Notes under the pieces: model-generated | What the model was told of the DNA's origin: nothing | What the model saw: only the letters and a program-made list of their open reading frames with translations | Database searches by the model: none | Shown here: piece by piece, positions 48,067 to 56,994 of the stretch | How positions within the stretch are numbered: position 1 is the first letter of the stretch | How the letters are laid out: the number at the start of each line of letters is the position of its first letter | Made by a program: the position numbers and the translations under genes | NCBI GenBank assembly: GCA_938015435.1 | Contig: CALLPN010000013.1 | Coordinates: 124,001 to 188,000, forward strand | Length of the DNA stretch: 64,000 nucleotides | Direction: 5' to 3' | Origin: an uncultured Saprospiraceae bacterium | Lineage (GTDB): Bacteria > Bacteroidota > Bacteroidia > Chitinophagales > Saprospiraceae

Positions 48067-48459
48067 TTATTTAATTAGTTGGAAAGAATAATCTAAAATT
48101 TTAAGCATTGGATGCCCAGATTTTGGATCGATATTTTTGAGATATATATCTATATCGACTGGCTCAGAGTCTTCTTTCTCGGTGCTGTCAAATATTACAT
48201 CGATAGTACCAGTTCCTCCAGGTTTGACGGGTAATCTTGTCCACTCCAATGTTGTACAATCACAACCAGAGACTAAATCTATTTGGATGTTTTCTGTTCC
48301 GATATTAGTAAATGTATAAACAAATTCACGTTTTTCACCTTTCTTAATGGGCCCTAGATCATAGGTTTCTGCGTCAAATTTCATCATTTCTAATCCTGTC
48401 TGGGCGACGGAAAGTTGTAATGATATTGACAGAACTAAAAGTGTGAATATGTATCTCAT
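48067..48459 (-). CDS. DUF1573 domain exported protein
   Basis: A 130-residue exported protein with a signal peptide (ends LSVAQ) and a single Ig-like DUF1573 domain, marked by YDLGPIKKGEKREFVYTFTN and the Cys pair in SGCDCTTLEW. The family is common in Bacteroidota; its function is unknown. The frame is open to an ATG at 48504, but that start adds 15 residues before the signal peptide and lies inside a hairpin, so 48459 is preferred. Confidence 0.85.
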   Translation of the reverse strand: MRYIFTLLVLSISLQLSVAQTGLEMMKFDAETYDLGPIKKGEKREFVYTFTNIGTENIQIDLVSGCDCTTLEWTRLPVKPGGTGTIDVIFDSTEKEDSEPVDIDIYLKNIDPKSGHPMLKILDYSFQLIK

Positions 48460-48487
48460 GGTGATTTTGTAATCTGATTCAAAGTTA

Positions 48488-48523
48488 AACAGCCTCTTAG
48501 GCATATTTGCTTAAGAGACTGTT
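48488..48523 (-). terminator. Hairpin between the SprB-repeat gene and the DUF1573 gene
   Basis: An imperfect stem of about 12 bp (AACAGCCTCTTA at 48488-48499 with TTAAGAGACTGTT at 48511-48523). On the minus strand TTTAACTTTG follows; there is no long T run, so termination may be partial. Confidence 0.45.
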
Positions 48524-48549
48524 AAACCTTTTATTTTAAAAATATAAAA

Positions 48550-51500
48550 TTAATGCTGCAGACTGATTTTGCGAGTTGAAGTAGATTTTTGATCTGTTAC
48601 GGATAGCATATACAGTCCATTTGCATGATCTGTGAGATCGATTGAAATGATTCCAGATCTTCCTTTATCTGACCATACTACTTTGCCATCTAAAGACCTG
48701 ATTGAAACATCCAAAGTCGCAGACAGCTCTTGTATCCAGATTGTCAATTCATCCAATACTGGATTAGGGTACGACTTGATATTGTAATTGCCAAACAAGT
48801 CAATTGTACTGGTTACAAACGCGACTTCAATTTCACTGATACTAATTTCACATCCATTTTCATCTACCACTAACACATTGTAAGTGCCTGACAGAAGATC
48901 ACCAAATTCACCATTACTATTCATAGCTACTAGGTCCCCCAGCGCGTCGAATAATCTAATGTTATAAGGTTGCGTTCCTCCGGTAATAGTTATAGTTACT
49001 TCTCCATCAGTTGAATTATTTGTAGAAGCAGGAATTGCAATTACATCTGCGTCCAATTCAGCCGGCTCTGCAATATTTACGATTTCTATCATTTGACAAC
49101 CTACTGTGTCTTGTATAGTTATCAGATAACCACCTGCAGTCAAGTCATTAGAAACGATTGAGCTATCTTGTACAAATGGGGCATGTATACCAGATAATTC
49201 GACGCTAATCGATCCATCAGATCCACCAAAACAACTCACATCAGTTGATGAGATACTAGAGCTTAAATCGGATGTTACATTAACGGTAAAGCTGTATGTC
49301 AATCCGTTGCCAGACATATCTGTGATGAAGTATATCTGATTTGTAGAACCCACTGGGAATATTTGACCACTTTCTAATCCAGCAAGTTGCTCGACTGTAA
49401 TATTGTCGCTACAATTATCAGAGAAAGAAGGCAGGTCAAACATAAATGGCTCGCAGCCTTCCAATTCTATTAGGTCTATTTGTCCATCTAATATGATAGG
49501 AGCTAGAGTATCTATTAAGGTAAGCATGACATTCATAGTATCGGTATTGCCTAAAATATCGCTTCCTACAATCGAAATTTCTTGTGTTCCTAAGAACTCG
49601 CATCCGAATAATGGAATGTCTAAGTATTCTAAAGTTACATCACTACAATTGTCCATCGATCCATTGTCAAATACTGATGCAGGAATATCACTAAACCCAT
49701 TTGAATCTGCATAGTGAATTAGGTTTTGGAGCATTATTATTGGAGCTACATTATCTATTGAAGTAATCGATGATGAAGCTTCAGCGGTACACCCATTCGC
49801 ATCAGTGACAGTTACACTATAATCACCATTAGGTAATCCACTAGTAATTGCAGCATCATCACCATTATTCCATGCATACATATAGTCAAGTGTGCCACCA
49901 GTTACTATCGCACTAAGCTCACCAGAGTTTTCTCCACCACAGGCGTTACTTGCTATTATATTGATTTGTACATTCAGTTCTGATGGTTCAGTTATAATGA
50001 TGTCCATCATCATATCACTACAACCTGCGTTGTCTTCCACGATTAATGTGTAATTACCTGGAGCAAGGTCAGATCTAGTACCAACATCCGATCCGTCTGA
50101 CCATAAGTAAGTAATAGGTGCTATTCCATTTACAATAGTTACCGTAGCAGATCCATTACCATCACCAAAACAGGTTACCGGTATGGTAGCTACTTCTAAC
50201 GAAAGTGCGCAATTACCCGAAGAGACAATAGTTTGACCCTCAGTAAAACAGCCATTAGCGTCTACAACAGTTACACTGTAAGTTCCTGAAGTTAAATTGT
50301 TGATCGTTGCAGTAAGATCACCGTTAGACCATTGGTATTGGTATGGAGCATTTCCACCAGATACTACGGCAGCAGTAGCGGTTCCATCACTTGCACCTGG
50401 AGTACTTTCAGTTGTGCTAGATGTTGAAATTATTATTTCTATTTGTTCTGTCAGAAAGTATGTCGCAGTTTGAGAACAGTTTTCCGAATCAGTCACGGTT
50501 AATAAATATTCACCAGCAATTAAATTAGATATAGTCTGTGCAGTAGATCCGATACTCCAATTATATTGATAACCCGGTGTTCCACCCGCAGGAGTTACTG
50601 TAATAGATCCGTTGGAATCTCCAGTACAAATAGGATCTTGCTGGTTTTGTGTGCTTATGTCAAGAGCTGAGGGTTCTGTCACTTCAGTAGACACTTCTGT
50701 GGTACATCCATTGGAATCGGATATTGTTGTTAAGTATATTCCAGCAGCGAGATTGGAGTTTGTAGCGTCTTGCGAACCGTCTTCCCACATATAAAAATAA
50801 GGAGTTGTACCACCTATAACATTAAGATTAATAAATCCATCGGAATTACCATTACAAGAAGGCATATTCATTGTTGGAATGATTAAGAAATCTTGGGGTT
50901 CAGTAATAGTAATATCGAGTGTGGCATCACATCCATTAGCATCAGTAGCAATTACTGTATAGGTACCGCCAGATAGATTATTGATTGAGCTTCCATTGTC
51001 ACCATTAGACCAATCAAAGTTAATGGGTGCAGTTCCATTAGGCACGGAAACCATTGCATCTCCATTCGATGTGCCAAAGCAAGTCACATTGTTGAGTTCA
51101 TCTAAGTTTAATTGAAGCGTCATTAAAAAGTCAATGTCGATTTCTACCTCTGTCGAAGCATTTGTAGCATCCGTAACCGTTACAAATGTATTCCCTACAG
51201 GAAGCATAGTTGCAGTTGCTGTTGTCTCGCCATTTTCCCATAATATATCGTAAGGAGCAACTCCTCCAGTAATAGTTACCGTTGCACTTCCATTAGTAGA
51301 ATTAGCACAAGTGGCATCTGATACCAATACAATACTAAGTGTCAATGGCGTAGCAGACTGAGGTATCGTAGCATCAAATTGTTGAACTATGAATCTATCA
51401 TTTTGATTTCCACTTCCATCAGCAATTATACTTACGGCATAGAAATCGAAAGTAACATCATCTTCATTAGGAGAGGTCCAATCTGCAGTCCAATTCAATT

Positions 51501-51906
51501 CATTATTTGCTGGAAAGGATTGTGACCCTTGATGACCTAAGTATGTTTTGCCTGCTGCTGTTTTTAAGCTAGATCCAGTACTTGCATTACTCCATGATCC
51601 TCCTTGTGTATTCGCGTCATCTAGTGCTAATATTTGGAATCCTCCTCGAGAGGCGTTTCCACTTGGATTAGTCAATTGGACCTCAACAGTATAGGTAGTG
51701 TTCGCTTCGATCGTTGAAGGAACACCTGTAATGGTATAGTCTCCATCTAATGCAGTATTGTTGCTAGTGTGACATTGTGCGCAGGCACCATCTCCTGGAG
51801 CAGTAGTGTAGCCACCTGATGCTGTCGTAGGGTGTGAGCCAGAGAAAGCAACTAGTAAACTACTTAAAACAAGAGCGAATATTGCTACATTTTTAGTTTT
51901 ATACAT
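48550..51906 (-). CDS. Choice-of-anchor V / SprB-repeat surface protein with T9SS type A sorting domain
   Basis: An 1118-residue secreted protein. After the signal peptide a choice-of-anchor V-like domain (about 30-190) carries C42-A-Q-C45-H46, a CxxCH c-type heme motif. Eight or nine SprB-type repeats of about 65 residues follow (V-x-C-F/N-G..NG..V...G...PY.Y.W.NG pattern), interrupted by a HYR-like segment (about 720-870). The C-terminus (about 1045-1118: NIKSYPNPVLDELTI, VSIRSLDGKVVW, HANGLYMLSVT) is a type A sorting domain. SprB repeats occur in gliding adhesins, so surface attachment is likely. The second PorP/SprF gene lies directly upstream on the same strand. Confidence 0.85.
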   Translation of the reverse strand: MYKTKNVAIFALVLSSLLVAFSGSHPTTASGGYTTAPGDGACAQCHTSNNTALDGDYTITGVPSTIEANTTYTVEVQLTNPSGNASRGGFQILALDDANTQGGSWSNASTGSSLKTAAGKTYLGHQGSQSFPANNELNWTADWTSPNEDDVTFDFYAVSIIADGSGNQNDRFIVQQFDATIPQSATPLTLSIVLVSDATCANSTNGSATVTITGGVAPYDILWENGETTATATMLPVGNTFVTVTDATNASTEVEIDIDFLMTLQLNLDELNNVTCFGTSNGDAMVSVPNGTAPINFDWSNGDNGSSINNLSGGTYTVIATDANGCDATLDITITEPQDFLIIPTMNMPSCNGNSDGFINLNVIGGTTPYFYMWEDGSQDATNSNLAAGIYLTTISDSNGCTTEVSTEVTEPSALDISTQNQQDPICTGDSNGSITVTPAGGTPGYQYNWSIGSTAQTISNLIAGEYLLTVTDSENCSQTATYFLTEQIEIIISTSSTTESTPGASDGTATAAVVSGGNAPYQYQWSNGDLTATINNLTSGTYSVTVVDANGCFTEGQTIVSSGNCALSLEVATIPVTCFGDGNGSATVTIVNGIAPITYLWSDGSDVGTRSDLAPGNYTLIVEDNAGCSDMMMDIIITEPSELNVQINIIASNACGGENSGELSAIVTGGTLDYMYAWNNGDDAAITSGLPNGDYSVTVTDANGCTAEASSSITSIDNVAPIIMLQNLIHYADSNGFSDIPASVFDNGSMDNCSDVTLEYLDIPLFGCEFLGTQEISIVGSDILGNTDTMNVMLTLIDTLAPIILDGQIDLIELEGCEPFMFDLPSFSDNCSDNITVEQLAGLESGQIFPVGSTNQIYFITDMSGNGLTYSFTVNVTSDLSSSISSTDVSCFGGSDGSISVELSGIHAPFVQDSSIVSNDLTAGGYLITIQDTVGCQMIEIVNIAEPAELDADVIAIPASTNNSTDGEVTITITGGTQPYNIRLFDALGDLVAMNSNGEFGDLLSGTYNVLVVDENGCEISISEIEVAFVTSTIDLFGNYNIKSYPNPVLDELTIWIQELSATLDVSIRSLDGKVVWSDKGRSGIISIDLTDHANGLYMLSVTDQKSTSTRKISLQH

Positions 51907-52168
51907 GGTATGGTTGGTTAAGTATATAGTCGAGACTATAAATGAAGGATAAGAAAATGGTTGAACTTTGTTTTACAAGGTCAACATATTTAGTTGAGTA
52001 TATCTCACACATATTGGTGAAAAAAAATACTTCACGCCTAAGCATGAATTAATTATAATAAATAATGGAGACTTATGTAAAAGTTAGTCTATTGCTACTA
52101 CAATTAGAACCAAAGTATTTCAATCAATATGAATGCAAGTACTTCTGTGTTTTGAGAATTATCTAAGC

Positions 52169-53251
52169 CTAAAACTCAGGACACCATCCAATGCTATTGT
52201 CATGTTCTCCAATATAGGTAATTGATACTTCAAAAGCATTAAGCCCCTGCCTAGTACCCGAAAGATCACTAAGATTTTGGTCGTATGTAAACCCAAATAT
52301 CCAGTTATTTACTTCAAATCCTGCCATCAGGATTACGGATTCTGCTCCGAACCCATCTATATTATTAGTACCTCTTAGCCAAGGTCCGATATGGAAAGCT
52401 TGTGCTTTACCAGGGTTTGGCTGGAATCTAACACCCAGACCTACATTAGCTTCATTATGTTGTCCTTGTTGTAAATACATTACTCTTGGATTCAATCTTA
52501 TTCCTTCAGAAGTTCTATAACTCATTCCAGTATGAATACTGAGTCTGGCATCTAATGAATTTTCTTTGATTAGAGCAGGATTAACATTGTCATCTTTGCT
52601 ATAGAAAGATATGTTAGGTTGATTGAAATGGAAGTATCCGCCTCCTATATTGAAGCTCATATCTTTGGACGGAGTACTAGTATACAATAGTCCGATTGAA
52701 AAATCAGCTACACCATAGTTGTTTGGTGGTAACTCTTCCAAGGTAGAAAGTGTATAACCATCAATTGCATTGAATTGGTCCGCGAATCGAAGATCTTCAT
52801 ATCCAATACTTCTTTGAGAGATACCTGCTTGAAAGCCGAGGCTTAAATAACTATTGTTTTTTGCCGATACACCTTTGTGATAAGCTCCTGTAAGAGTAAC
52901 CGTAGTGGTATTAAGATTATATAGTCCAGCTCTATCGGCATAGATAGTCATGCCTATTCCTACTAAATCAGGTTGTTTTGAAGTGCGTCCTATTTCAAAT
53001 TTACTATCTCCGCTAAATGCGTATGTCTTTAGCGGCTGCTCTAATGCAGATCTCCACTGATCGCGATAGATAGTCGTAATCCTAAATGTACCATCTATAG
53101 TACCCGCCATTGCTGGATTGAGTAATAAAGGAGCGCTATAGAACTGAGAAAAATGTGCGTCTTGAGCCTTAGTTTCCGTCAAGACAGACATACATAATAG
53201 ACCTATAAGAAATAGGGTAGTAAGGCTACTAGAAATACCAGTTCGAATCAT
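52169..53251 (-). CDS. PorP/SprF-family outer-membrane protein (T9SS partner), second copy
   Basis: A 360-residue outer-membrane barrel protein. The signal peptide ends TETKAQ and the mature N-terminus DAHFSQFYSAPLLLNPAMAGT is the PorP/SprF hallmark, followed by YRDQWRSAL. It is only moderately similar to the copy at 23.3 kb, so the two are not a recent duplication. It lies 262 bases upstream of the SprB-repeat protein, with no terminator between, and may serve that protein. A TAGTTTTG box sits 4 bases before the ATG, too close for a normal leader; if real it would give a nearly leaderless mRNA. Confidence 0.88.
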   Translation of the reverse strand: MIRTGISSSLTTLFLIGLLCMSVLTETKAQDAHFSQFYSAPLLLNPAMAGTIDGTFRITTIYRDQWRSALEQPLKTYAFSGDSKFEIGRTSKQPDLVGIGMTIYADRAGLYNLNTTTVTLTGAYHKGVSAKNNSYLSLGFQAGISQRSIGYEDLRFADQFNAIDGYTLSTLEELPPNNYGVADFSIGLLYTSTPSKDMSFNIGGGYFHFNQPNISFYSKDDNVNPALIKENSLDARLSIHTGMSYRTSEGIRLNPRVMYLQQGQHNEANVGLGVRFQPNPGKAQAFHIGPWLRGTNNIDGFGAESVILMAGFEVNNWIFGFTYDQNLSDLSGTRQGLNAFEVSITYIGEHDNSIGWCPEF

Positions 53252-53586
53252 ATTACAAAACTAAACATATATTATAAACTACTACGTAATTTCATGGGAA
53301 TTCGATAGAACCATAATGTTAAGACATCAATTAATTATATAAGTGGAGTATTGATTCAGGAATATTTCTCCAAGAGGCCGAAATTACTAGAGCGTGATCA
53401 CTTACGCTCAGGATGACAAGTGACTACGCTCAGGATGACAAGTGCCGTTGTTTAGTATGATTTTTAGAGATTGACTTTGATTAAAAATCAGATATAGAGT
53501 CTCTTATGAATTATTATTAGCAATAGATCAAAAATAATAGTTAGAAAGACACAGTTTGGCATAATTATCGGTGCTACCTACACATA
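53252..53586. other. Divergent intergenic region with a tandem repeat
   Basis: About 335 bases between the second PorP/SprF gene and the NlpC/P60 gene. It holds the 22-base tandem repeat at 53403-53444 and otherwise no recognisable signal. Confidence 0.5.
53403..53444. repeat. Two tandem copies of a 20-base word, period 22
   Basis: TACGCTCAGGATGACAAGTG occurs at 53403-53422 and again at 53425-53444. It is noticeably more GC-rich than its surroundings. Words of the CTCAGGATGACA type are familiar as dispersed intergenic repeats in many genomes, so this may be a member of a genome-wide family. Confidence 0.75.
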
Positions 53587-54405
53587 ATGCGTATTAAAAA
53601 GGCAAAGAAGAAGAAAGTAAAGATTCAGCTAGATCATGCGATCTGCCATCTTAGTGTGATACCTGTAAGGCGTCATCCAGAAGATCCGTCTGAGATAGTT
53701 ACTCAGTTGCTCTATGGAGAGACATGTCAGATCGTAAAGCGCAAGAATAAGAGCTGGGTAAAGGTTCAATTAGACTATGATGGCTATGAAGGGTGGGTTG
53801 ATCCTAAGCAATTGTATTTTGTGACACCGCAAGATCATGAGAAATATTCTGTTTCCACAGCCCATTGCCTAGAATATGTACAGGCGATTATATCTGATGA
53901 TGTATCACAGCCTATATTAATGGGATCTGCATTGCCATATTTTGATGGAATGAATTATAAGCTTCCGTCTGGGAAATACATTTTTAGTGGTCAAGTGCTT
54001 GATAGTGCGGAATTATCGGTGACACCAGAAATAATTACCAAGATTGCATATAAATATCTTAATGCTCCTTATCTATGGGGTGGACGATCTCCATTTGGAA
54101 TTGATTGTAGTGGATTTACACAGATTGTTTTCAAGATGTTAGGTATCTATCTTCCTAGAGATGCTTATCAACAAGCAGAATTAGGAGAAACGATTGATTT
54201 TGTAGAGGCAGCATCTATAGGTGATCTGGCTTACTTTGTAAATAAAGATGGTAAAGTGATTCATGTAGGAATCGTATTGCCTGATCACAAGATTATACAT
54301 GCCAGTGGAAGAGTTAGGATAGATCATTTAGATCACTATGGTATCTACAATTTAGAGACCAAGAAGTACTCTCATGTGCTGAGAGTGATCAAGAGAGTGA
54401 TATAA
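53587..54405 (+). CDS. C40-family (NlpC/P60) peptidase with SH3-like domains
   Basis: A 272-residue putative peptidoglycan hydrolase cleaving gamma-D-Glu to diamino acid bonds. Two bacterial SH3-like regions (about 15-78 and 85-140) precede the NlpC/P60 domain (about 145-272), with catalytic C174 (GIDCSGF), H226 (VIHVGIV) and H238 (IIHASG). YLWGGRSPFG just before the Cys is typical. No signal peptide is present, only a very basic N-terminus (MRIKKAKKKKVK), which is usual for this Bacteroidota subgroup; export is therefore uncertain and a role in recycling cell-wall peptides inside the cell is possible. Single gene. Confidence 0.88.
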   Translation: MRIKKAKKKKVKIQLDHAICHLSVIPVRRHPEDPSEIVTQLLYGETCQIVKRKNKSWVKVQLDYDGYEGWVDPKQLYFVTPQDHEKYSVSTAHCLEYVQAIISDDVSQPILMGSALPYFDGMNYKLPSGKYIFSGQVLDSAELSVTPEIITKIAYKYLNAPYLWGGRSPFGIDCSGFTQIVFKMLGIYLPRDAYQQAELGETIDFVEAASIGDLAYFVNKDGKVIHVGIVLPDHKIIHASGRVRIDHLDHYGIYNLETKKYSHVLRVIKRVI

Positions 54406-54630
54406 ATTTGAGTTGTGATTTAATAAGTGGATGAATAACGATTGGTTGTTACATAGGTTTCTCTAGCTAACAATTTCTAAGTTTCAACGAAACAATAAAG
54501 TAACAGAGTAACGGTTGTAATGATGTCTGGGACTAAGATATGTCTTTTGTGTTATCGGAGTCCATGTGTTTGCTTTACAAGCCAAATTCCCACTACGACG
54601 TCTTGCGTTGCTGCGCAAACCACAGTTGGC

Positions 54631-55041
54631 TTACTCCATCGGCTCGCCCATGATAATGGAGCCATATTCGATTTTTCTATCTTCTAGTATAAAATAGGGT
54701 AGATAGATTGAAATCCAGCCTTCAGAAAATTTGCTAATAAGGTTGAGTTGGATGGCATCATTATCATTGATTAAAAAGTCTTGGCAAAATCCACCTGAGT
54801 GTATTTGTTCTACATTACTCACTTGCGAATCGATATGTGCTTTTATAGATTTTACAGCTTTGTCAGAAGTATATTCTTCATCGTCGTCAGATATGCTAAG
54901 CAATCTAAAACCGCCTTCTCCATCTTGAATTAGGCCGAACGGTAAAAACTCATCATTCTCTTGTAAGAGTAGTTCGACTTTTACGAGAAGCTTGTTTTTA
55001 AGTATTTCTACCTTCTTAGTATCTTCTGTTGTATGTTCCAT
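54631..55041 (-). CDS. Hypothetical acidic protein downstream of ftsY
   Basis: A 136-residue soluble acidic protein with no signal peptide or membrane segment. It has alternating beta and alpha stretches (FLPFGLIQDGEGGFRLLSI, then KAVKSIKAHIDSQV) and an IYLPYF segment near the end. No family is recognised. It starts 18 bases after ftsY and is very probably cotranscribed. The downstream flank (54595-54630) is locally GC-rich with a small hairpin (TTGCG/CGCAA at 54603-54618). Confidence 0.65.
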   Translation of the reverse strand: MEHTTEDTKKVEILKNKLLVKVELLLQENDEFLPFGLIQDGEGGFRLLSISDDDEEYTSDKAVKSIKAHIDSQVSNVEQIHSGGFCQDFLINDNDAIQLNLISKFSEGWISIYLPYFILEDRKIEYGSIIMGEPME

Positions 55042-55059
55042 CTTGTAGGCTTATTTCTA

Positions 55060-56013
55060 TTATTTGAATAAACTTTCTACGTAAGCTCGTTTATTGAAAA
55101 CTTGTAATTGATCGATACCTTCTCCCATACCGATGTACTTAATTGGTATTTGAAATTGATCAGATATACCCAATACAACTCCACCTTTAGCAGTACCATC
55201 TAACTTTGTAATAGCCAACGCTGTCACATCAGTGGCTTCAGTAAACTTACGAGCTTGCTCTATAGCGTTTTGACCAGTAGTACCGTCAAGCACAAGGAGT
55301 ACTTCGTGTGGTGCTCCTGGCAACTTTTTATCGATAGACCGTTTGATCTTTGAAAGCTCTTCCATCAAGTGCTTCTTTGTATGTAATCTACCAGCAGTAT
55401 CAATGATACACATATCGAGAGACATATTTTCTGCAAATTGAACAGTTTCATAACCTACGGCAGCTGGATCAGTATACATTCCTTTGCTATAGAAGAATGT
55501 CTTAGCTCGATCAGCCCATATTTTGAGTTGATCTACTGCAGCGGCACGGAAAGTATCACCTGCACCAAGCACAACGCCTTTACCTCTTTTTTTATACTGG
55601 TAAGCTAGTTTACCAATAGTAGTAGTCTTACCTACTCCATTGACACCGACGACAAGCATAACAAAGGGCTTGGTTTCTTCTGGAAAAGTAAAGTCTACTA
55701 AATCTTCAGTATTATTATCTGAAAGAAGGCCAATGATTTCTTCTTTTAGAATGTTATTGAGTTCCGAAGTGTTAAGGTATTTGTCCTTAGCTACTCTTGC
55801 TTCCAATCTATCTATGATCTTAACGGTAGTCTCTAGTCCTACGTCAGATTCAATAAGTATTTGTTCGAGTTTGTCTAGAAATTCCTCATCGACAGTAGCT
55901 TTACCAGCAACAGCTTTACCTAATTTACCTAAGAAACTGTCTTTAGTTTTCTCTAGCCCTTTATCTAATTCTTGTTCCTTTTCTTTGGTGAAAAACTTCT
56001 TAAAAAAACTCAT
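55060..56013 (-). CDS. ftsY: Signal recognition particle receptor FtsY
   Basis: A 317-residue SRP-family GTPase that docks the SRP-ribosome complex at the inner membrane. An N-terminal helical bundle (about 20-100) precedes the G domain, with P-loop GVNGVGKTT (123-131), DTFRAAA (153-159), DTAGR (205-209) and TKLDGTAKGG near the C-terminus. The long acidic A-domain of the E. coli protein is absent; only a short Lys/Glu-rich stretch remains, as is usual in Bacteroidota. It follows the rpmB-rpmG-DUF4295 genes on the same strand, after a hairpin that may partly terminate transcription. Confidence 0.94.
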   Translation of the reverse strand: MSFFKKFFTKEKEQELDKGLEKTKDSFLGKLGKAVAGKATVDEEFLDKLEQILIESDVGLETTVKIIDRLEARVAKDKYLNTSELNNILKEEIIGLLSDNNTEDLVDFTFPEETKPFVMLVVGVNGVGKTTTIGKLAYQYKKRGKGVVLGAGDTFRAAAVDQLKIWADRAKTFFYSKGMYTDPAAVGYETVQFAENMSLDMCIIDTAGRLHTKKHLMEELSKIKRSIDKKLPGAPHEVLLVLDGTTGQNAIEQARKFTEATDVTALAITKLDGTAKGGVVLGISDQFQIPIKYIGMGEGIDQLQVFNKRAYVESLFK

Positions 56014-56083
56014 TCAATATTATTTATGATCGTTAAATAATTGGACCGTTTAGCTCTACTAAAGGTATGCATATAGTACAACT

Positions 56084-56119
56084 AACAAAAGGCCTTCCTG
56101 ATTTACAGAAAAGCCTTTT
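56084..56119 (-). terminator. Hairpin between the ribosomal-protein genes and ftsY
   Basis: A stem of about 12 pairs including two G-T (56119-56108 with 56098-56087 on the minus strand) ending in CCTTTTGTT. It probably reduces read-through from the ribosomal-protein genes into ftsY. Confidence 0.6.
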
Positions 56120-56173
56120 AATATATTTTTATAAGCCATTACATTGATCGACAATGTAATACGCATTTAGAGC

Positions 56174-56347
56174 TTACTTATTCTCAGCGAAAAAAGCCTT
56201 CACTTTATCCTTATGGATAATTTGCTCTTTGTAAGTATACTTACCAGATACAGGATCCTTTACAGATTTAATCACTTTTATGTGATCTCTACCAGATCCA
56301 GCAGCAGCTCTTTTACCTGTTCTCGAGTTCTTGGATACTTTAGCCAT
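56174..56347 (-). CDS. DUF4295 small basic ribosomal protein (Bacteroidota-specific)
   Basis: A 57-residue very basic protein, shorter than the usual ORF-calling threshold. It begins MAKVSKNSRTGKRAAAGSGR and ends KVKAFFAENK, which is the DUF4295 family. I recall that Flavobacterium ribosome structures showed a Bacteroidota-specific large-subunit protein (named bL38) that I believe corresponds to this family; that link is from memory. It follows rpmG by two bases and is in the conserved order rpmB-rpmG-DUF4295-ftsY. Confidence 0.88.
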   Translation of the reverse strand: MAKVSKNSRTGKRAAAGSGRDHIKVIKSVKDPVSGKYTYKEQIIHKDKVKAFFAENK

Positions 56348-56349
56348 GA

Positions 56350-56538
56350 TTATTTGATTTCTTTATGAATAGTATATTTCTTCATGATAGGGTTGTACTT
56401 CTTGAGTTCAAGTCTATCCGGAGTATTCTTTCTATTTTTCTCTGTAATATATCTAGATGTACCTGACATACCAGAAGCTTTATGCTCTGTACATTCAAGT
56501 ATTATCTGATTTCTATTACCTTTTGACTTCTTTGCCAT
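56350..56538 (-). CDS. rpmG: 50S ribosomal protein bL33
   Basis: A 62-residue basic protein of the large ribosomal subunit. [38 protein letters not shown] and the C-terminal [10 protein letters not shown] are typical of bL33. Only one Cys is present, so this is the zinc-free form. It lies 42 bases after rpmB and two bases before the DUF4295 gene. Confidence 0.93.
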   Translation of the reverse strand: MAKKSKGNRNQIILECTEHKASGMSGTSRYITEKNRKNTPDRLELKKYNPIMKKYTIHKEIK

Positions 56539-56580
56539 GATATATAGTGATTATAGTGTATTAACGAATTAGGTTTGTAC

Positions 56581-56829
56581 TTAGAGTTTTACTCCAGTAT
56601 CTACTCCTTTAGCCTCTAGCTTTTTTAAGTAAGCATAAACACCAAGCTTGTTGATTGTACGTAATGCAGTAGAAGATATTTTCAGGTTTACCCATCTATC
56701 TACTTCAGGAATGTAGATTTTCTTCTTATGTAAATTAGGAAGAAATCTTCTTTTAGTCTTTCTGTTAGAGTGAGACACGTTATTTCCTGCTACTGGTCTT
56801 TTCCCTGTAAGTTGACAAACTCTAGACAT
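56581..56829 (-). CDS. rpmB: 50S ribosomal protein bL28
   Basis: An 82-residue basic large-subunit protein. It begins MSRVCQLTGKRPVAGNNVSHSN followed by the basic NRKTKRRFLPNLHKKKI, the bL28 hallmark. Only one of the usual zinc-binding Cys residues is seen, indicating a zinc-free form. It heads the ribosomal-protein group, 91 bases after tRNA-Arg on the same strand. Confidence 0.94.
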   Translation of the reverse strand: MSRVCQLTGKRPVAGNNVSHSNRKTKRRFLPNLHKKKIYIPEVDRWVNLKISSTALRTINKLGVYAYLKKLEAKGVDTGVKL

Positions 56830-56920
56830 CGCTAAGTTTATTTTGTAATTATTAAAAATGTATCTGTTTCAGTTACTCTGTTTTCCTAAGCTAAAGACTT
56901 TTCTTCAAAAGCAAAAAATG

Positions 56921-56994
56921 TGACCTCGGAAGGATTCGAACCTTCAACCGCTTGATTCGTAGTCAAGTACTCTATCCAGTTGAGCTACGAAGCC
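56921..56994 (-). tRNA. tRNA-Arg (ACG anticodon)
   Basis: The minus strand folds as a 74-base cloverleaf. The acceptor stem GGCTTCG pairs with CGAGGTC (two G-T pairs), the anticodon arm is CTTGA-CTACGAA-TCAAG with anticodon ACG, and the T arm contains GGTTCGAATCC. ACG is normally edited to ICG and reads CGU, CGC and CGA. The discriminator base is A and CCA is not encoded. It lies just upstream of rpmB. Confidence 0.95.

Noticed and set aside
53256..53263. TAGTTTTG as a normal promoter for the second PorP/SprF gene
   Set aside because: It lies only 4 bases before the ATG, leaving no leader; unless the mRNA is leaderless it is probably chance.
53403..53444. CRISPR array
   Set aside because: Only two copies with a 2-base separation; there is no spacer structure and no cas gene.
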